A stretch of 64,000 nucleotides of DNA from Christensenella sp964438705 (GCA_964438705.1 CAYTKQ010000006.1:76791-140790), one strand, 5' to 3'; shown: positions 26,513-35,185, counted from the stretch's first letter. Notes: generated by a model from the letters alone, not told the origin. Program-made: numbers and translations.

Positions 26513-28211
26513 CTTCGCTCTCCCGGATATACTTTTTGAGACTGGTGAGCGCGATCTTCGTTTCCGCGGTGGTCTCGCCGAGAAGGCTCGCGATCTCCTG
26601 CGCGACGCGCATCTGCTTTTCGATCACCTTTTGGGTGACTTCCACCGTTTCCTCGCGCATGGCGTTCATCTGTTTCTGCTGCCGCTCGTCCTCCGTGATG
26701 TCCTTGACGAGCAGCAGGTACATGGAGTTTTCACGAATGAAGATCGTCGATTGCTCGACCGTGATGCCGAGATCCTTATAGAACACCTTGCGGTCGAAGA
26801 TGTTTTCCCCCGTCTCCTTCACCTCGTCGACATCATCGCAGTCGATGATCATGGAAATCGGACGACCCACATAATTTCTCTCGTTCAGGCGGAACAGCTC
26901 CGCCGCCGCGTTGTTATATTCCATCAGATTGAAATCGTTGTCGAGGATCACGATGGCGTTGGGCGTATTATCCATCACCACGTTGGAGATGCTCTCCGCT
27001 TTTTCGCGCATGAAAGGCAGGCACATCTTGATGTCCGCCTTGCCTTGCAGCACGGCGATCGCCTTATCGCGGCAGGTGGGATAACCGCATCCGCCGCAGT
27101 TTAAAATCTTATCCTCGCTGGTTTTTCCCATGCGGATGAACACCTGCTCGATCTCCGCCTCGTCCGGCTGGCGGCGGCGGGGGGCGCGGTCCTGATAGCG
27201 TTTGGAAAGATCAAGCGCCTGTTCCTCCGTTTGCGGCGCCTCCTGCGCGGCGCGGTTTTTGACGTAGCGCAGCGTGTTGTCTTTGATCTTCAAAAAGGGC
27301 ATGTCGTTTTCTTTGAGTCCCGGCCCGCCGAGGCAGCTGCCCTCGCACGCGTTCATCTCAAGGAAATAACCCTCGAGTTCCCCCGTTTTGAGGGAGTCCA
27401 AAATTTTGGCGCACCGATCCAGCCCATCCACCGCGACGCATTCATAATTTTGGCGGGAATCGTCATCCAGCGTTTTGATGATACCGCCGGGTATGGGATA
27501 CAGCCGATTGACCGTCGCATTCATCTCCCGCACGTCCGAGTCCTCTGAGATGAGGTCCACCCCTTCGTCCTCCAGCCACTGCATCATCTCGTCAAAGAGC
27601 AGCACCGCGTCGATCGCGCCCTGTGATTCCTGCGCCTCGTGCATTTTCGAAATACACGGCCCCACAAAGACCGTCTTGATGTCTTTGCCATATGCTTGCT
27701 TCATCACCCTTCCGTGCGCGCTCATGGGCGCGGCGACGGGCGAAAGGATGGGCACGAGCTCGGGGTAATATTTTTCCACCAGAAGAACGAGCGTGGGGCA
27801 GCAGGTTGTGATGATGTTTTTCATTTTCCGCTCTTTCATGAGCTGCATAAAATGCGCGGAAACCTTGGCCGCGCCGATGGACGTTTCCTCCACACCCGCA
27901 AAGCCGAGCTTTTTGAGGGCCGCTGAAATACGCGGAAAGGTTGCGTCCTTGTAGCAGCTTGCAAACGACGGGGCCACGGAAACATATACCTTCTCCCCGT
28001 TTTTGAGGTATCCCTTCACCTTATCGAGATTGCTGTTGATGTACTTCGCGTTTTGCGGGCACGCAAGAAAGCAGTGTCCGCACAGGATGCACTCCTTTTC
28101 AGTGATCTCTGCCTGTTCGTTGCGAAAGGCAATCGATTTTACCTGACAGCTTCTGATACACTTATAGCAGTTTTTGCAGTTTGCTTCTTTAAATTGGATG
28201 ATATTGCTCAA
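26496..28211 (-). CDS. Sensory [FeFe]-hydrogenase with PAS domain (HydS-type)
   Basis: 571 residues. N-terminal 2x4Fe-4S ferredoxin domain (CKNCYKCIRSC, CILCGHCFLAC, residues 12-50), an H-cluster domain (about 75-370), a further Fe-S domain (CGGCGYPTC ... MCLP, about 385-420), a PAS domain (about 430-540) and a coiled C-terminus. H-cluster motifs deviate from catalytic enzymes: TTCCPT for TSCCPxW, VGPCISKMHE for MPCxxKxxE, EMNACEGSCLGGPG for the third; the four cluster-binding cysteines remain. This is the group C sensory layout. It follows hydCBA and overlaps the phosphatase gene. Confidence 0.9.
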   Translation of the reverse strand: MSNIIQFKEANCKNCYKCIRSCQVKSIAFRNEQAEITEKECILCGHCFLACPQNAKYINSNLDKVKGYLKNGEKVYVSVAPSFASCYKDATFPRISAALKKLGFAGVEETSIGAAKVSAHFMQLMKERKMKNIITTCCPTLVLLVEKYYPELVPILSPVAAPMSAHGRVMKQAYGKDIKTVFVGPCISKMHEAQESQGAIDAVLLFDEMMQWLEDEGVDLISEDSDVREMNATVNRLYPIPGGIIKTLDDDSRQNYECVAVDGLDRCAKILDSLKTGELEGYFLEMNACEGSCLGGPGLKENDMPFLKIKDNTLRYVKNRAAQEAPQTEEQALDLSKRYQDRAPRRRQPDEAEIEQVFIRMGKTSEDKILNCGGCGYPTCRDKAIAVLQGKADIKMCLPFMREKAESISNVVMDNTPNAIVILDNDFNLMEYNNAAAELFRLNERNYVGRPISMIIDCDDVDEVKETGENIFDRKVFYKDLGITVEQSTIFIRENSMYLLLVKDITEDERQQKQMNAMREETVEVTQKVIEKQMRVAQEIASLLGETTAETKIALTSLKKYIRESEDERIY

Positions 28212-28258
28212 TTTGCACCTCCATACTTCTCCCCGCCCGAATCAGGGAAATGCGCAAA

Positions 28259-28281
28259 AGCGCGGTGATTTTCACCGCGCT
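28259..28281 (-). terminator. Hairpin between the hydrogenase operon and the sensory pair
   Basis: 10-bp perfect stem (28259-28268 with 28272-28281), 3-base loop, then TTTGCG on the minus strand. Probably a partial terminator or attenuator separating hyd genes from the sensor/phosphatase pair. Confidence 0.6.
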
Positions 28282-28302
28282 CATCTACGCCCGTTTTTAT
28301 GC

Positions 28303-28557
28303 TCAGACCTTTCCGGCCACATTCGCCAACACCTGATCCTTGAAAAAGTCGTTCACATTGCCGGTGTTCACCGAAAAGATTTCGTCTTCGATCTGCACGG
28401 AAACCGCGTCCGTGCAATGCCCCAGACAAAACACACCCGTGAGTTCCACCTGATCGCCCAGCTTATGTTCCTCGATGAGCCCCTGCAGCTCACTCACCAC
28501 GTTGTAGGAGCCTTTCAAATGACACGCGCTCCCGATACAGATACTGATCGTCATCAT
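28303..28557 (-). CDS. Small thioredoxin-like [2Fe-2S] protein
   Basis: 84 residues with four cysteines in the thioredoxin-like ferredoxin pattern: CIGSACHLKG (Cys 8 and 13) and FCLGHCTD (Cys about 44 and 48). It resembles the C-terminal half of NuoE. Start overlaps the hydA stop. Possibly an additional electron-transfer subunit or a carrier for the hydrogenase; the extra small subunit is common next to hydABC in Clostridia. Confidence 0.8.
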   Translation of the reverse strand: MMTISICIGSACHLKGSYNVVSELQGLIEEHKLGDQVELTGVFCLGHCTDAVSVQIEDEIFSVNTGNVNDFFKDQVLANVAGKV

Positions 28558-30272
28558 TTTGCCTGTTCCTCCCTTTGATTATAATCCACATGCAGCAATT
28601 CATGCGTCTTGTTTTTCAAAATACCGCTGTATAGACCCATCATGACCGGATTTTCCTCCGAACGCTTGACCTGCGAGAGCTTGTCCGCGTCATAGAGCCC
28701 CTTGGCGCGGTGCTCCTTGCCCTGCTTCAATGTAAACGGCTGGCCCGCGCCCGCAATGCAGCCGCCCGGGCACGCCATGACCTCCACAAAATCGTATTCC
28801 GCTTCCCCAAGCTCAATTTGCTCGATGAGCTTTTCCGCATTGGAAAGGCCGTTGACCACCGCGATTTTCACGCGTCCATCGCCAAAGGGGATATCCGCTT
28901 CCTTGATGCCCTCCATGCCGCGCACGCCCGTATAGGCGATGTTGTGCAGCATGGTGTTGCTCTTATCGTCCACCACGCGGCGGATGACCGCCTCGGCAAC
29001 GCCGCCCGTTACGCCAAAGATCACGCCCGCGCCGGAGGTGATGCCAAAGGGCATATCCGCAGCTTCGGGCTCCACATCCTCGAACACGATGCCCGCCTGC
29101 TTCAAGATGCTCGCAAATTCCTGTGTGGTAATGACGCCGTCCGTATCCCTGCCGCCATCCTCATGGATAAATTCGGGCCGCACCTGCTCGTCTTTTTTCG
29201 CCGTACACGGCATAATCGCAAACACGACCGTTTCCTTGCCGTCCACCTCCTGCACCTGCTTAAAATGCTCTTTGATGACCGCCGAAAAAATCTGCATGGG
29301 CGATTTTGTGGTGGATATCTGTGAGATGAGCTCCGGATGCATGTTTTCCGCGTACTTGACCCATGCCGGGCAGCAGGACGTAAAGAGTGGCTTTTTGACG
29401 CCCTCTTTATACTTTTTGATGAATTCCTTGGATTCCTCCATCACGGTGAGGTCTGCCCCCATCGTGGTATCGTACACCTCGTCTACGCCCAGCTTTCTGA
29501 GCGCGCCTACGATCTTGCCCGCCACGTTTGTACCCGGCTCGAGACCGAATTCGTCGCCGAGCGCCACACGCACCGCCGGTGCGAACTGCACCACCACGCG
29601 CTTGGTGTCGTCATAGAGCGCATCCCAAATTTTCTGAGTGCAATTGCGGATGACGATTGCGCCCGTGGGGCACACGGATGCGCACTGTCCGCAATTGACG
29701 CAATTGGTTTCACTAAGCGGCTTATTAAACGCGGTGGACACAGTCATATCGGAACCGCGGTGCGCAAAATCGATCGCGCCCACATTTTGAATCTCCGAGC
29801 ACATGCGCACACAGTCGCCGCATAAGATGCATTTGGATGCGTCGCGGATGATGGAAAGCGCGGAATCGTCGATCTCCGCTTCCTTTTTTGTGTTTTCAAA
29901 ACGAACGCTGTCGATGCCGAAGCGCAGCGCAAGCTCTTGCAGGCGGCACTTCCCGTTTTTGGGGCAGGTCGTGCAATCGCGGCAGTGGCTTGCGAGGAGC
30001 AGCTCTAAGATCATCTTCCTGTACGCGAACAGCTTAGGCGTATTGGTCCTGATCTTCATTTTATCACGCGGGGGTGTGGAGCACGAGGCGATGACCCCGC
30101 CCCACTCGTCCTCCACCACGCACATACGGCACGCGCCATATATGGAGAGCTCCGAATAATAGCAGAAGGTGGGCAGGTCGACGCCCGCTTTGCGGATGAC
30201 CGCAAGGATATTCTGCTCGTCCTCAAAATACACGATTTGTCCGTCTATGATCATATGTTTTTTATTTGTCAT
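28554..30272 (-). CDS. hydA: NADH/ferredoxin-dependent [FeFe]-hydrogenase catalytic subunit
   Basis: 572 residues. N-terminal [2Fe-2S] domain (cysteines near 37, 48, 51, 64), a His/Cys-ligated 4Fe-4S site (HCRDCTTCPKNGKC, about 95-107), a 2x4Fe-4S domain (CILCGDCVRMC, CVNCGQCASVC, about 147-205) and the H-cluster domain with all three canonical motifs: FTSCCPAWVK, IMPCTAKKDE and VMACPGGCIAGAGQP. Makes or oxidises H2 in the cytoplasm; with hydB and hydC it forms the trimeric, probably electron-bifurcating enzyme (group A3 type). Confidence 0.96.
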   Translation of the reverse strand: MTNKKHMIIDGQIVYFEDEQNILAVIRKAGVDLPTFCYYSELSIYGACRMCVVEDEWGGVIASCSTPPRDKMKIRTNTPKLFAYRKMILELLLASHCRDCTTCPKNGKCRLQELALRFGIDSVRFENTKKEAEIDDSALSIIRDASKCILCGDCVRMCSEIQNVGAIDFAHRGSDMTVSTAFNKPLSETNCVNCGQCASVCPTGAIVIRNCTQKIWDALYDDTKRVVVQFAPAVRVALGDEFGLEPGTNVAGKIVGALRKLGVDEVYDTTMGADLTVMEESKEFIKKYKEGVKKPLFTSCCPAWVKYAENMHPELISQISTTKSPMQIFSAVIKEHFKQVQEVDGKETVVFAIMPCTAKKDEQVRPEFIHEDGGRDTDGVITTQEFASILKQAGIVFEDVEPEAADMPFGITSGAGVIFGVTGGVAEAVIRRVVDDKSNTMLHNIAYTGVRGMEGIKEADIPFGDGRVKIAVVNGLSNAEKLIEQIELGEAEYDFVEVMACPGGCIAGAGQPFTLKQGKEHRAKGLYDADKLSQVKRSEENPVMMGLYSGILKNKTHELLHVDYNQREEQAK

Positions 30273-30288
30273 GTTTTCATATCCTCCG

Positions 30289-32163
30289 TTAGAACTGCTC
30301 GGCGACAGCGTCGAAATTGCATGCGTCCACGCACGCGCCGCATTTGATGCACTTGTCCGCGTCGATCACGAACGGCTTTTTGACCTCGCCGGTGATGGCG
30401 CCTACCGGACACTGGCGCGCACACTTGCTGCATCCCTTGCATTGCTCTGCAATGATCACAAACTGCTTCATGGCCTGACAATTCTTTGCCGGACACTTTT
30501 TATCCACGACGTGCGCAAGATATTCGTCGCGGAAGTACTTCATGGTGCTCACCACCGGCGACGCGGCTGTTTTGCCGAGGCCGCACAGCGCGGTGGAAGA
30601 AATCATCTCCGCGAGCTCCTCAAGCATATCGAGGTCCGCCTCCTGCCCCTTGCCCGCAACGATGCGTTCAAGAATTTCGAGCATTCTGAGCGTGCCCTCG
30701 CGGCACGGAACGCACTTCCCGCACGATTCGTTTTGCGTAAAGTTCATGAAGAAGCGCGCCACTTCGACCATGCAGTTGTCCTCGTCCATCACGACGAGGC
30801 CGCCCGAACCGATCATTGCGCCCTTTTTCTTCAAAGAATCAAAATCCATGGGCATATCGAGGTGCTCTTCCGTCATGCAGCCGCCGGAGGGTCCGCCGAT
30901 CTGCACCGCCTTGAATTTCTTGCCGTTTTTGATGCCCCCGCCGATATCGAAAATGACCTCACGGAGCGTTGTGCCCATCGGCACCTCGATGAGACCTGTG
31001 TTGTTGACGTTGCCCGTGAGCGCAAAAGCCTTTGTGCCCGGGCTGTTTTCCGTGCCCATTGAACGGAACCAGTCTGAACCGTTCAAAATGATCATCGGTA
31101 CATTCGCATAGGTTTCCACATTTGAGAGCATCGTAGGTTTGTTGAACAAACCGTGCTCTACCGTGCGCGGCGGCTTGACGCGCGGCATGCCGCGGTTGCC
31201 CTCGATGGACGCGGTGAGCGCGCTTCCTTCGCCGCACACGAACGCGCCCGCGCCCTGATTGATGCGCAGCGTGAAGTTGAAGCCGCTGTCTAAGATGTTT
31301 TCTCCCAAAAGTCCGTATTTTTGCGCCGCGTCGATCGCCGTTTGCAAACGTTCCACCGCAAGCGGATATTCCGCGCGTACGTAGATATATCCCTCGTGCG
31401 CGCCCGCCGCGATGCCCGCAATGATCATGCCTTCGATCATCTTATGCGGGTCGCCTTCCATGATGCTTCTGTCCATGAACGCGCCCGGATCGCCCTCGTC
31501 GCCGTTGCACACCACAAATTTTCTGACTTCCTTTTGCTTTGCGACCTGCTGAAGTTTTCTGCCCGTCGGAAAGCCGCCGCCCCCGCGTCCGCGCAGCCCG
31601 GCATCGAGCACTTCCTGCACGATCTCATCTGTTTTCATATCGAACAGTGCCTTGGCGACGGCCTGATAACCGCCCTTGGCGATGTATTCCGCGATATCTT
31701 CCGCGTCCATGTGCCCGCAGTTTTGCAGCACGATACGCGTCTGCTTTTTATAGAACGGGATATCATCCTGCGCCGCATAGGCCTTATTATCCTGCGTGAA
31801 CAGCAGGCGCTCCACCGGCTCGTCGCCCACGAGGCTTTTTTCAAGAATCTCCTCGCAATCCTCCGGTTTTACCTTCACATACAGCCAGCCCTGCGGATCG
31901 ATCCTAAGCAGCGGGCCCATTTCGCAAAAGCCGTGGCAGCCGCTCTTTTTGAACGCGATCTCTTCATGCGGCTCTTCTTTCAGCTCGATTGAGACAGGGA
32001 GCCCCTTTTTTTGCGTCAGTCCCTTAAGCTGTTCGTATATTTCGAGCGAGCCGCCCGCCACGCAGCCCGTGCCCCCGCACACGATGATCTTTTTATACTG
32101 CGCGTCCAGCGATTTCTTATATTGATTTTTGAACTTGTTGAGTTCCTTCACGTTATGTATCAT
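30289..32163 (-). CDS. hydB: NADH-binding hydrogenase subunit HydB (NuoF-like)
   Basis: 624 residues. N-terminal thioredoxin-like 2Fe-2S domain (VCGGTGCVAGG, about 28), FMN/NADH-binding domain with GRGGGGFPTGRK (about 193-204) and VCNGDEGDPGAFMDR, SLBB segment, NuoF 4Fe-4S site (ESCGKCVPCREGT, about 468) and a C-terminal 2x4Fe-4S ferredoxin domain (CKGCSKCARQC, CIKCGACVDAC). The extra N- and C-terminal domains distinguish HydB from complex I NuoF. Oxidises or reduces NAD(H) in the bifurcating complex. Confidence 0.95.
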   Translation of the reverse strand: MIHNVKELNKFKNQYKKSLDAQYKKIIVCGGTGCVAGGSLEIYEQLKGLTQKKGLPVSIELKEEPHEEIAFKKSGCHGFCEMGPLLRIDPQGWLYVKVKPEDCEEILEKSLVGDEPVERLLFTQDNKAYAAQDDIPFYKKQTRIVLQNCGHMDAEDIAEYIAKGGYQAVAKALFDMKTDEIVQEVLDAGLRGRGGGGFPTGRKLQQVAKQKEVRKFVVCNGDEGDPGAFMDRSIMEGDPHKMIEGMIIAGIAAGAHEGYIYVRAEYPLAVERLQTAIDAAQKYGLLGENILDSGFNFTLRINQGAGAFVCGEGSALTASIEGNRGMPRVKPPRTVEHGLFNKPTMLSNVETYANVPMIILNGSDWFRSMGTENSPGTKAFALTGNVNNTGLIEVPMGTTLREVIFDIGGGIKNGKKFKAVQIGGPSGGCMTEEHLDMPMDFDSLKKKGAMIGSGGLVVMDEDNCMVEVARFFMNFTQNESCGKCVPCREGTLRMLEILERIVAGKGQEADLDMLEELAEMISSTALCGLGKTAASPVVSTMKYFRDEYLAHVVDKKCPAKNCQAMKQFVIIAEQCKGCSKCARQCPVGAITGEVKKPFVIDADKCIKCGACVDACNFDAVAEQF

Positions 32164-32192
32164 ATCCGTTTATCCTTCCGTTCCTGTCGCGT

Positions 32193-32657
32193 TTATTTCA
32201 ATGTTTCGAGCAGCGCGCACGCCGATTCGGGCGTCATTGCCGGGTAGACCTTATCATTTACCGTGAGGACGGGCGCAAGCCCGCACGCGCCGAGGCAGGA
32301 GACCGTTTCCACTGTGAACAGCATATCATCCGTCGTCTTTTTCTTATCTGTCAGACCCAGCTTTTTGCGCAGCGCGTCGAGGATGGGAATGGATTTTCTG
32401 ACATGACACGCCGTGCCGTCGCAGATCTTGATCACATATTTTCCCTTGGGCTCCAACGAAAAATTTTCATAAAATGTTGCGATTGAATAAATCTTCGCCT
32501 CTCCCACATGAAGCTTTTTTGCAACATAGCACAGCGCTTCCTCCGGAAGATAACGATACTCCTTCTGGATCGCCTGCAAAATAGGGATGATCTCCGATTT
32601 TTTGGTATAATCTGCCAGTATTTGATCCAATACCTGTTTCATCTCTGCGTTCTCCAA
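32193..32657 (-). CDS. hydC: Hydrogenase subunit HydC (NuoE-like 2Fe-2S protein)
   Basis: 154 residues from a TTG start (MENAEMKQ...). I prefer this start because AGGAGG stands 8 bases before it; the next ATG (MKQVLDQ) has a weaker site and an earlier in-frame TTG has none. NuoE fold: helical N-terminus (SEIIPILQAIQKEYRYLP) and a thioredoxin-like [2Fe-2S] domain with CDGTACHVR and SCLGACGLAP. First gene of hydC-hydB-hydA; its promoter carries a Rex-like site. Confidence 0.93.
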   Translation of the reverse strand: MENAEMKQVLDQILADYTKKSEIIPILQAIQKEYRYLPEEALCYVAKKLHVGEAKIYSIATFYENFSLEPKGKYVIKICDGTACHVRKSIPILDALRKKLGLTDKKKTTDDMLFTVETVSCLGACGLAPVLTVNDKVYPAMTPESACALLETLK

Positions 32658-32703
32658 GTGTAAAACCTCCTGATTCTTCTTTTGATTCAAAACTCCCAAT
32701 ACA

Positions 32704-32721
32704 TTGTTAAATAATTAACAT
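32704..32721. promoter_or_regulatory. Rex operator (redox-sensing repressor site)
   Basis: TTGTTAA-ATAA-TTAACAT matches the clostridial Rex consensus TTGTTAA-N4-TTAACAA at all but the last base. It lies just downstream of the predicted transcription start of hydCBA, a repressor position. Predicts derepression at high NADH/NAD+. Confidence 0.75.
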
Positions 32722-32731
32722 ATGCTATATT

Positions 32732-32760
32732 ATTGTATCCTGTTTTTATAAAATTGGCAA
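32732..32760 (-). promoter_or_regulatory. hydCBA promoter
   Basis: Minus strand TTGCCA (32760-32755), 17-base spacer, TACAAT (32737-32732). Confidence 0.7.
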
Positions 32761-33039
32761 TGCATATTCCGCACTTTTCAGGCAGGCTGCTCTGCGTTCC
32801 ACAAGAATCCCTTAGGGTGATTCAAGCGCATGGCTGCGGCTTTTTGCACGCAAACCGCGCAGCCATGCGCTTTACGATAAATAGCATATTGTACGGACAA
32901 ATCCAAGAGCCGTATTTTTTCTGCGTTTCTTTTTTTACTTACATAAGTCCGGCATTGATTTTGAAATCAAGAGGTTTTCGAAGCGCACAAAAAAGCGGCT
33001 TTCGTTCTGAGAACGAAAACCGCTTTTTTTGCGTTTGTT
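32761..33039. other. Intergenic region with a strong bulged hairpin
   Basis: No gene supported. AAGCGCATGGCTGCGG (32824-32839) pairs with 32857-32872 and the strand continues to 32855, a 16-bp stem broken by one 2-base bulge around a 15-base loop; it lacks a T-run. The 3' end holds the terminator at 32991-33027. Purpose of the first hairpin unknown. Confidence 0.5.
32991..33027. terminator. Terminator after the CheW-CZB gene
   Basis: AAAAGCGG (32991-32998) pairs with CCGCTTTT (33020-33027), inner part also pairs (TTTCGTT/AACGAAA); runs of A and T at both ends. Confidence 0.75.
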
Positions 33040-33876
33040 TTATGCTTCCGCAGCCTCGGCAAGATCACTGTCCTCCGGATGCGTCTGGGCAGGCACCGTT
33101 ACCTCGAGCAGCCGTTCCGCATCTACGCCCACCATCGACTTTTCCCCGTATAGTACGATGAAATTCACATACTCGCTGCAATCGACCCCCGATGGGACCT
33201 CCTGCCGCTCTGTTTTGGAGTAGGAAACGAGCTCTGAAATCTCGTCCACCATGACGCTCAGATACTGCCCGTCGCGGTTGAGCACGACCGTGATGCCTTT
33301 GTTAACCGTCTTGTAGATTTCGATGAGCTGATCGAGCAGCGGGATGACCTTACCATAGCAGACCTGCTTGGCCTCCTCCATTTTGGCGTGCGCGGCATCC
33401 CATTCCTTGCGCTGCATGAGCTCATTGACCTCTGCCCCGCAATAGTGGATAAACTGGTGCGGCTCGTCGATCTTTTTCAATACAAAATTCAAACTGATGT
33501 TATCCGTATGGAAGTTATCGTACCATATCCCAAATTTGCATTTATGCGGATCCACCGCCTTCGTAAAGGTTACGCGCTTTTCAACACTTTCTTCGAGCGC
33601 CTCGATCCATTCGACGTGCATCTGTTTCATGACCGCAAAGCCTTCGATATATTCAGCAAGATTCATCATGCCGAACAGCGTCCGCATTTCGATCACCGGG
33701 ATCGTTCTGCCGTTGTATTTCATCACGCCGAGCATGTAATCCGGACTGCCGGGCATATCAATGATTTCCCCTGGGATCACGATCGAATCGACAAACTCAC
33801 TTGTGATGCAGTAATCCATGTTGTTCAGCTTGAAAACGACCCACAGCTTGTTGTCATCATAATTATATGCTTCCAT
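33040..33876 (-). CDS. CheW-like protein with inserted CZB (zinc-binding) domain
   Basis: 278 residues. Residues 8-75 read as the first half of a CheW domain (WVVFKLNNMDYCITSEFV, GVMKYNGRTIPVIEMR). Residues about 80-170 form a helical insert with the chemoreceptor zinc-binding pattern: His87, Cys113 in HKCKFGIWY, His140 and His144. Residues about 190-265 resume CheW (GQYLSVMVDEISELV, YVNFIVLYGEKSMVGVD). CheW couples receptors to CheA; a CZB insert suggests zinc- or redox-dependent tuning. No other chemotaxis genes are in the window, so a non-chemotaxis scaffold role is possible. Confidence 0.8.
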   Translation of the reverse strand: MEAYNYDDNKLWVVFKLNNMDYCITSEFVDSIVIPGEIIDMPGSPDYMLGVMKYNGRTIPVIEMRTLFGMMNLAEYIEGFAVMKQMHVEWIEALEESVEKRVTFTKAVDPHKCKFGIWYDNFHTDNISLNFVLKKIDEPHQFIHYCGAEVNELMQRKEWDAAHAKMEEAKQVCYGKVIPLLDQLIEIYKTVNKGITVVLNRDGQYLSVMVDEISELVSYSKTERQEVPSGVDCSEYVNFIVLYGEKSMVGVDAERLLEVTVPAQTHPEDSDLAEAAEA

Positions 33877-33973
33877 TGCACTTCCTCCTAGAAAATAGCC
33901 GGAATTCCGTTTCTATAGAATATTGTAAGCATTTCTCACGAAAAAAACAACAAATTTTAAAAAATAGTACCTA

Positions 33974-34711
33974 TTACATCTTGTTTTTGGTATGGAGTGC
34001 GATCGCCTCGCTCATGAAATCGGCGAGACCGCACCCATATTGATCAATGTTTTCCGCAAATCTTCTGTCCTCGCGATACATGTGCCCCAGCCCCGCCAAG
34101 ATTGCATCTGTGCAATCGTAGTAATAACGGGTGATGTGCGCCTGCCATTGCCCAATGAGCGCCTGCGTTTCCGGCGCGGACGGCCCCTGCTCCATATGGG
34201 CCGCGAGATCTTTGAATAATTCCGCCGCTTCGTCCTGTATCCTATTCCAGTCCTCCTTTGTGTAACCCTTTGTTTTTTGTTCGCTTTGCGCATACGCGGG
34301 CGTATTCCCCCAGCGCTCTTTTGCTTCGACGGCGTATTGGGCCCGCGCTCGCTCGATTTTGCTCTGATCAAATTCCTTGAAGCTCATTAATTGTTCTCCT
34401 TTCAACGTTTGGTCTACCAGCCGGATGAGCCCCGAAATGCGCTCCCGCTTCATTTCAAGCAGGGTCCGCTGCTTTTCGAGCGCCTCCTTGGCATCAAAGG
34501 ACGGGTTTTGCATGATGGCGCGTATTTCCTTCAGGGAAAATCCCAGTTCGCGGAAGAAGAGGATCTGCTGCAGCAAAAGAAGCTCCCCTTCCCCATAGAC
34601 CCGATAGCCCGCGCCGCTCAAGCGTTCCGGACGCAGCAGGCCGATCTCGTCGTAATAGTGCAGCGTGCGCACGCTGACCCCGCATAAGCGTGATACTTCC
34701 TTTACCGTCAT
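33974..34711 (-). CDS. MerR-family regulator with TipAS effector domain
   Basis: 245 residues. MerR HTH (about 1-70, VKEVSRLCGVSVRTLHYYDEIGLLRPER), coiled-coil dimerisation helix (about 80-110) and C-terminal TipAS antibiotic-recognition domain (about 125-245, ending ADFMSEAIALHTKNK). Family members activate efflux or their own gene on binding thiopeptide-like or other drugs. Start ATG at MTVKEV with AAAGGAGG 8 bases upstream. Target genes unknown. Confidence 0.9.
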   Translation of the reverse strand: MTVKEVSRLCGVSVRTLHYYDEIGLLRPERLSGAGYRVYGEGELLLLQQILFFRELGFSLKEIRAIMQNPSFDAKEALEKQRTLLEMKRERISGLIRLVDQTLKGEQLMSFKEFDQSKIERARAQYAVEAKERWGNTPAYAQSEQKTKGYTKEDWNRIQDEAAELFKDLAAHMEQGPSAPETQALIGQWQAHITRYYYDCTDAILAGLGHMYREDRRFAENIDQYGCGLADFMSEAIALHTKNKM

Positions 34712-34741
34712 CTTGCTTTCCTCCTTTGATGATTTCATCAT

Positions 34742-35145
34742 ATACCATCACGCTACGTGAGGGTCAAGTGTTTTTTTATGCGATTTTGGCCGGCGAAAAC
34801 CTAGTTGCAAGTGCCGACCTCTCGGGGACGCGGCGTCGGTTTCGCAAAAGCAAAGCCAAAGCATCCGTGCCGCCGCTCCGTGTTCCGGGCGCGTCAGCAA
34901 GAAGTACAAGGACTAGCGCCCTGCACAAGGCCCCGTCCGTCGGCATCTTGCAACAGGCTACGCACCCCGGCACATCAGGGTCGGTGACGGTTATGCGCCG
35001 TCTGTTCGCCGCGCGTCGGTTGGGTGTTTGCGTCCCGCGCGCTTTAACACCGCGCAGCGGGGTTGGGTTAGCGGGATGCAAATTCCCGACTGGCGTGCTG
35101 ATGTACAACGCCCCGCCGATTCGCCCGTTCAAAATCACATAAAAT
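34742..35145. other. Unassigned high-GC element between the MerR and dehydrogenase genes
   Basis: About 400 bases that belong to neither neighbour. Both strands are open for 150 codons or so (for example 34690-35142 on plus), but the compositions are extreme (Arg/Pro/Ser/Gly), ribosome binding sites are missing and neither translation resembles a known fold, so I do not call a protein. The base composition is distinctly richer in GC than the flanks, with several short inverted repeats (gggat/attccc near 35070-35090; accgcgc/gcgcgct near 35035-35055). A structured RNA or a repeat unit is the best guess. Confidence 0.5.
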
Positions 35146-35171
35146 AAAACGACGCGGGATTCCCGCGCCGT
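35140..35171 (-). terminator. Terminator after the dehydrogenase gene
   Basis: Minus strand: ACGGCGCGGG, 3-base loop, CCCGCGTCGT (one mismatch), then TTTTATTTTAT. Confidence 0.8.
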
Positions 35172-35185
35172 TTGGTTGATCAATT

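Noticed and set aside
26496..28211. A second catalytic hydrogenase
   Set aside because: The three H-cluster motifs depart from the catalytic consensus and a PAS domain is fused, which fits a sensor.
34690..35142. Protein reading of the high-GC element on the plus strand (and 34776-35246 on minus)
   Set aside because: Both strands are open at once, no ribosome binding site, extreme composition; treated as a non-coding element instead.
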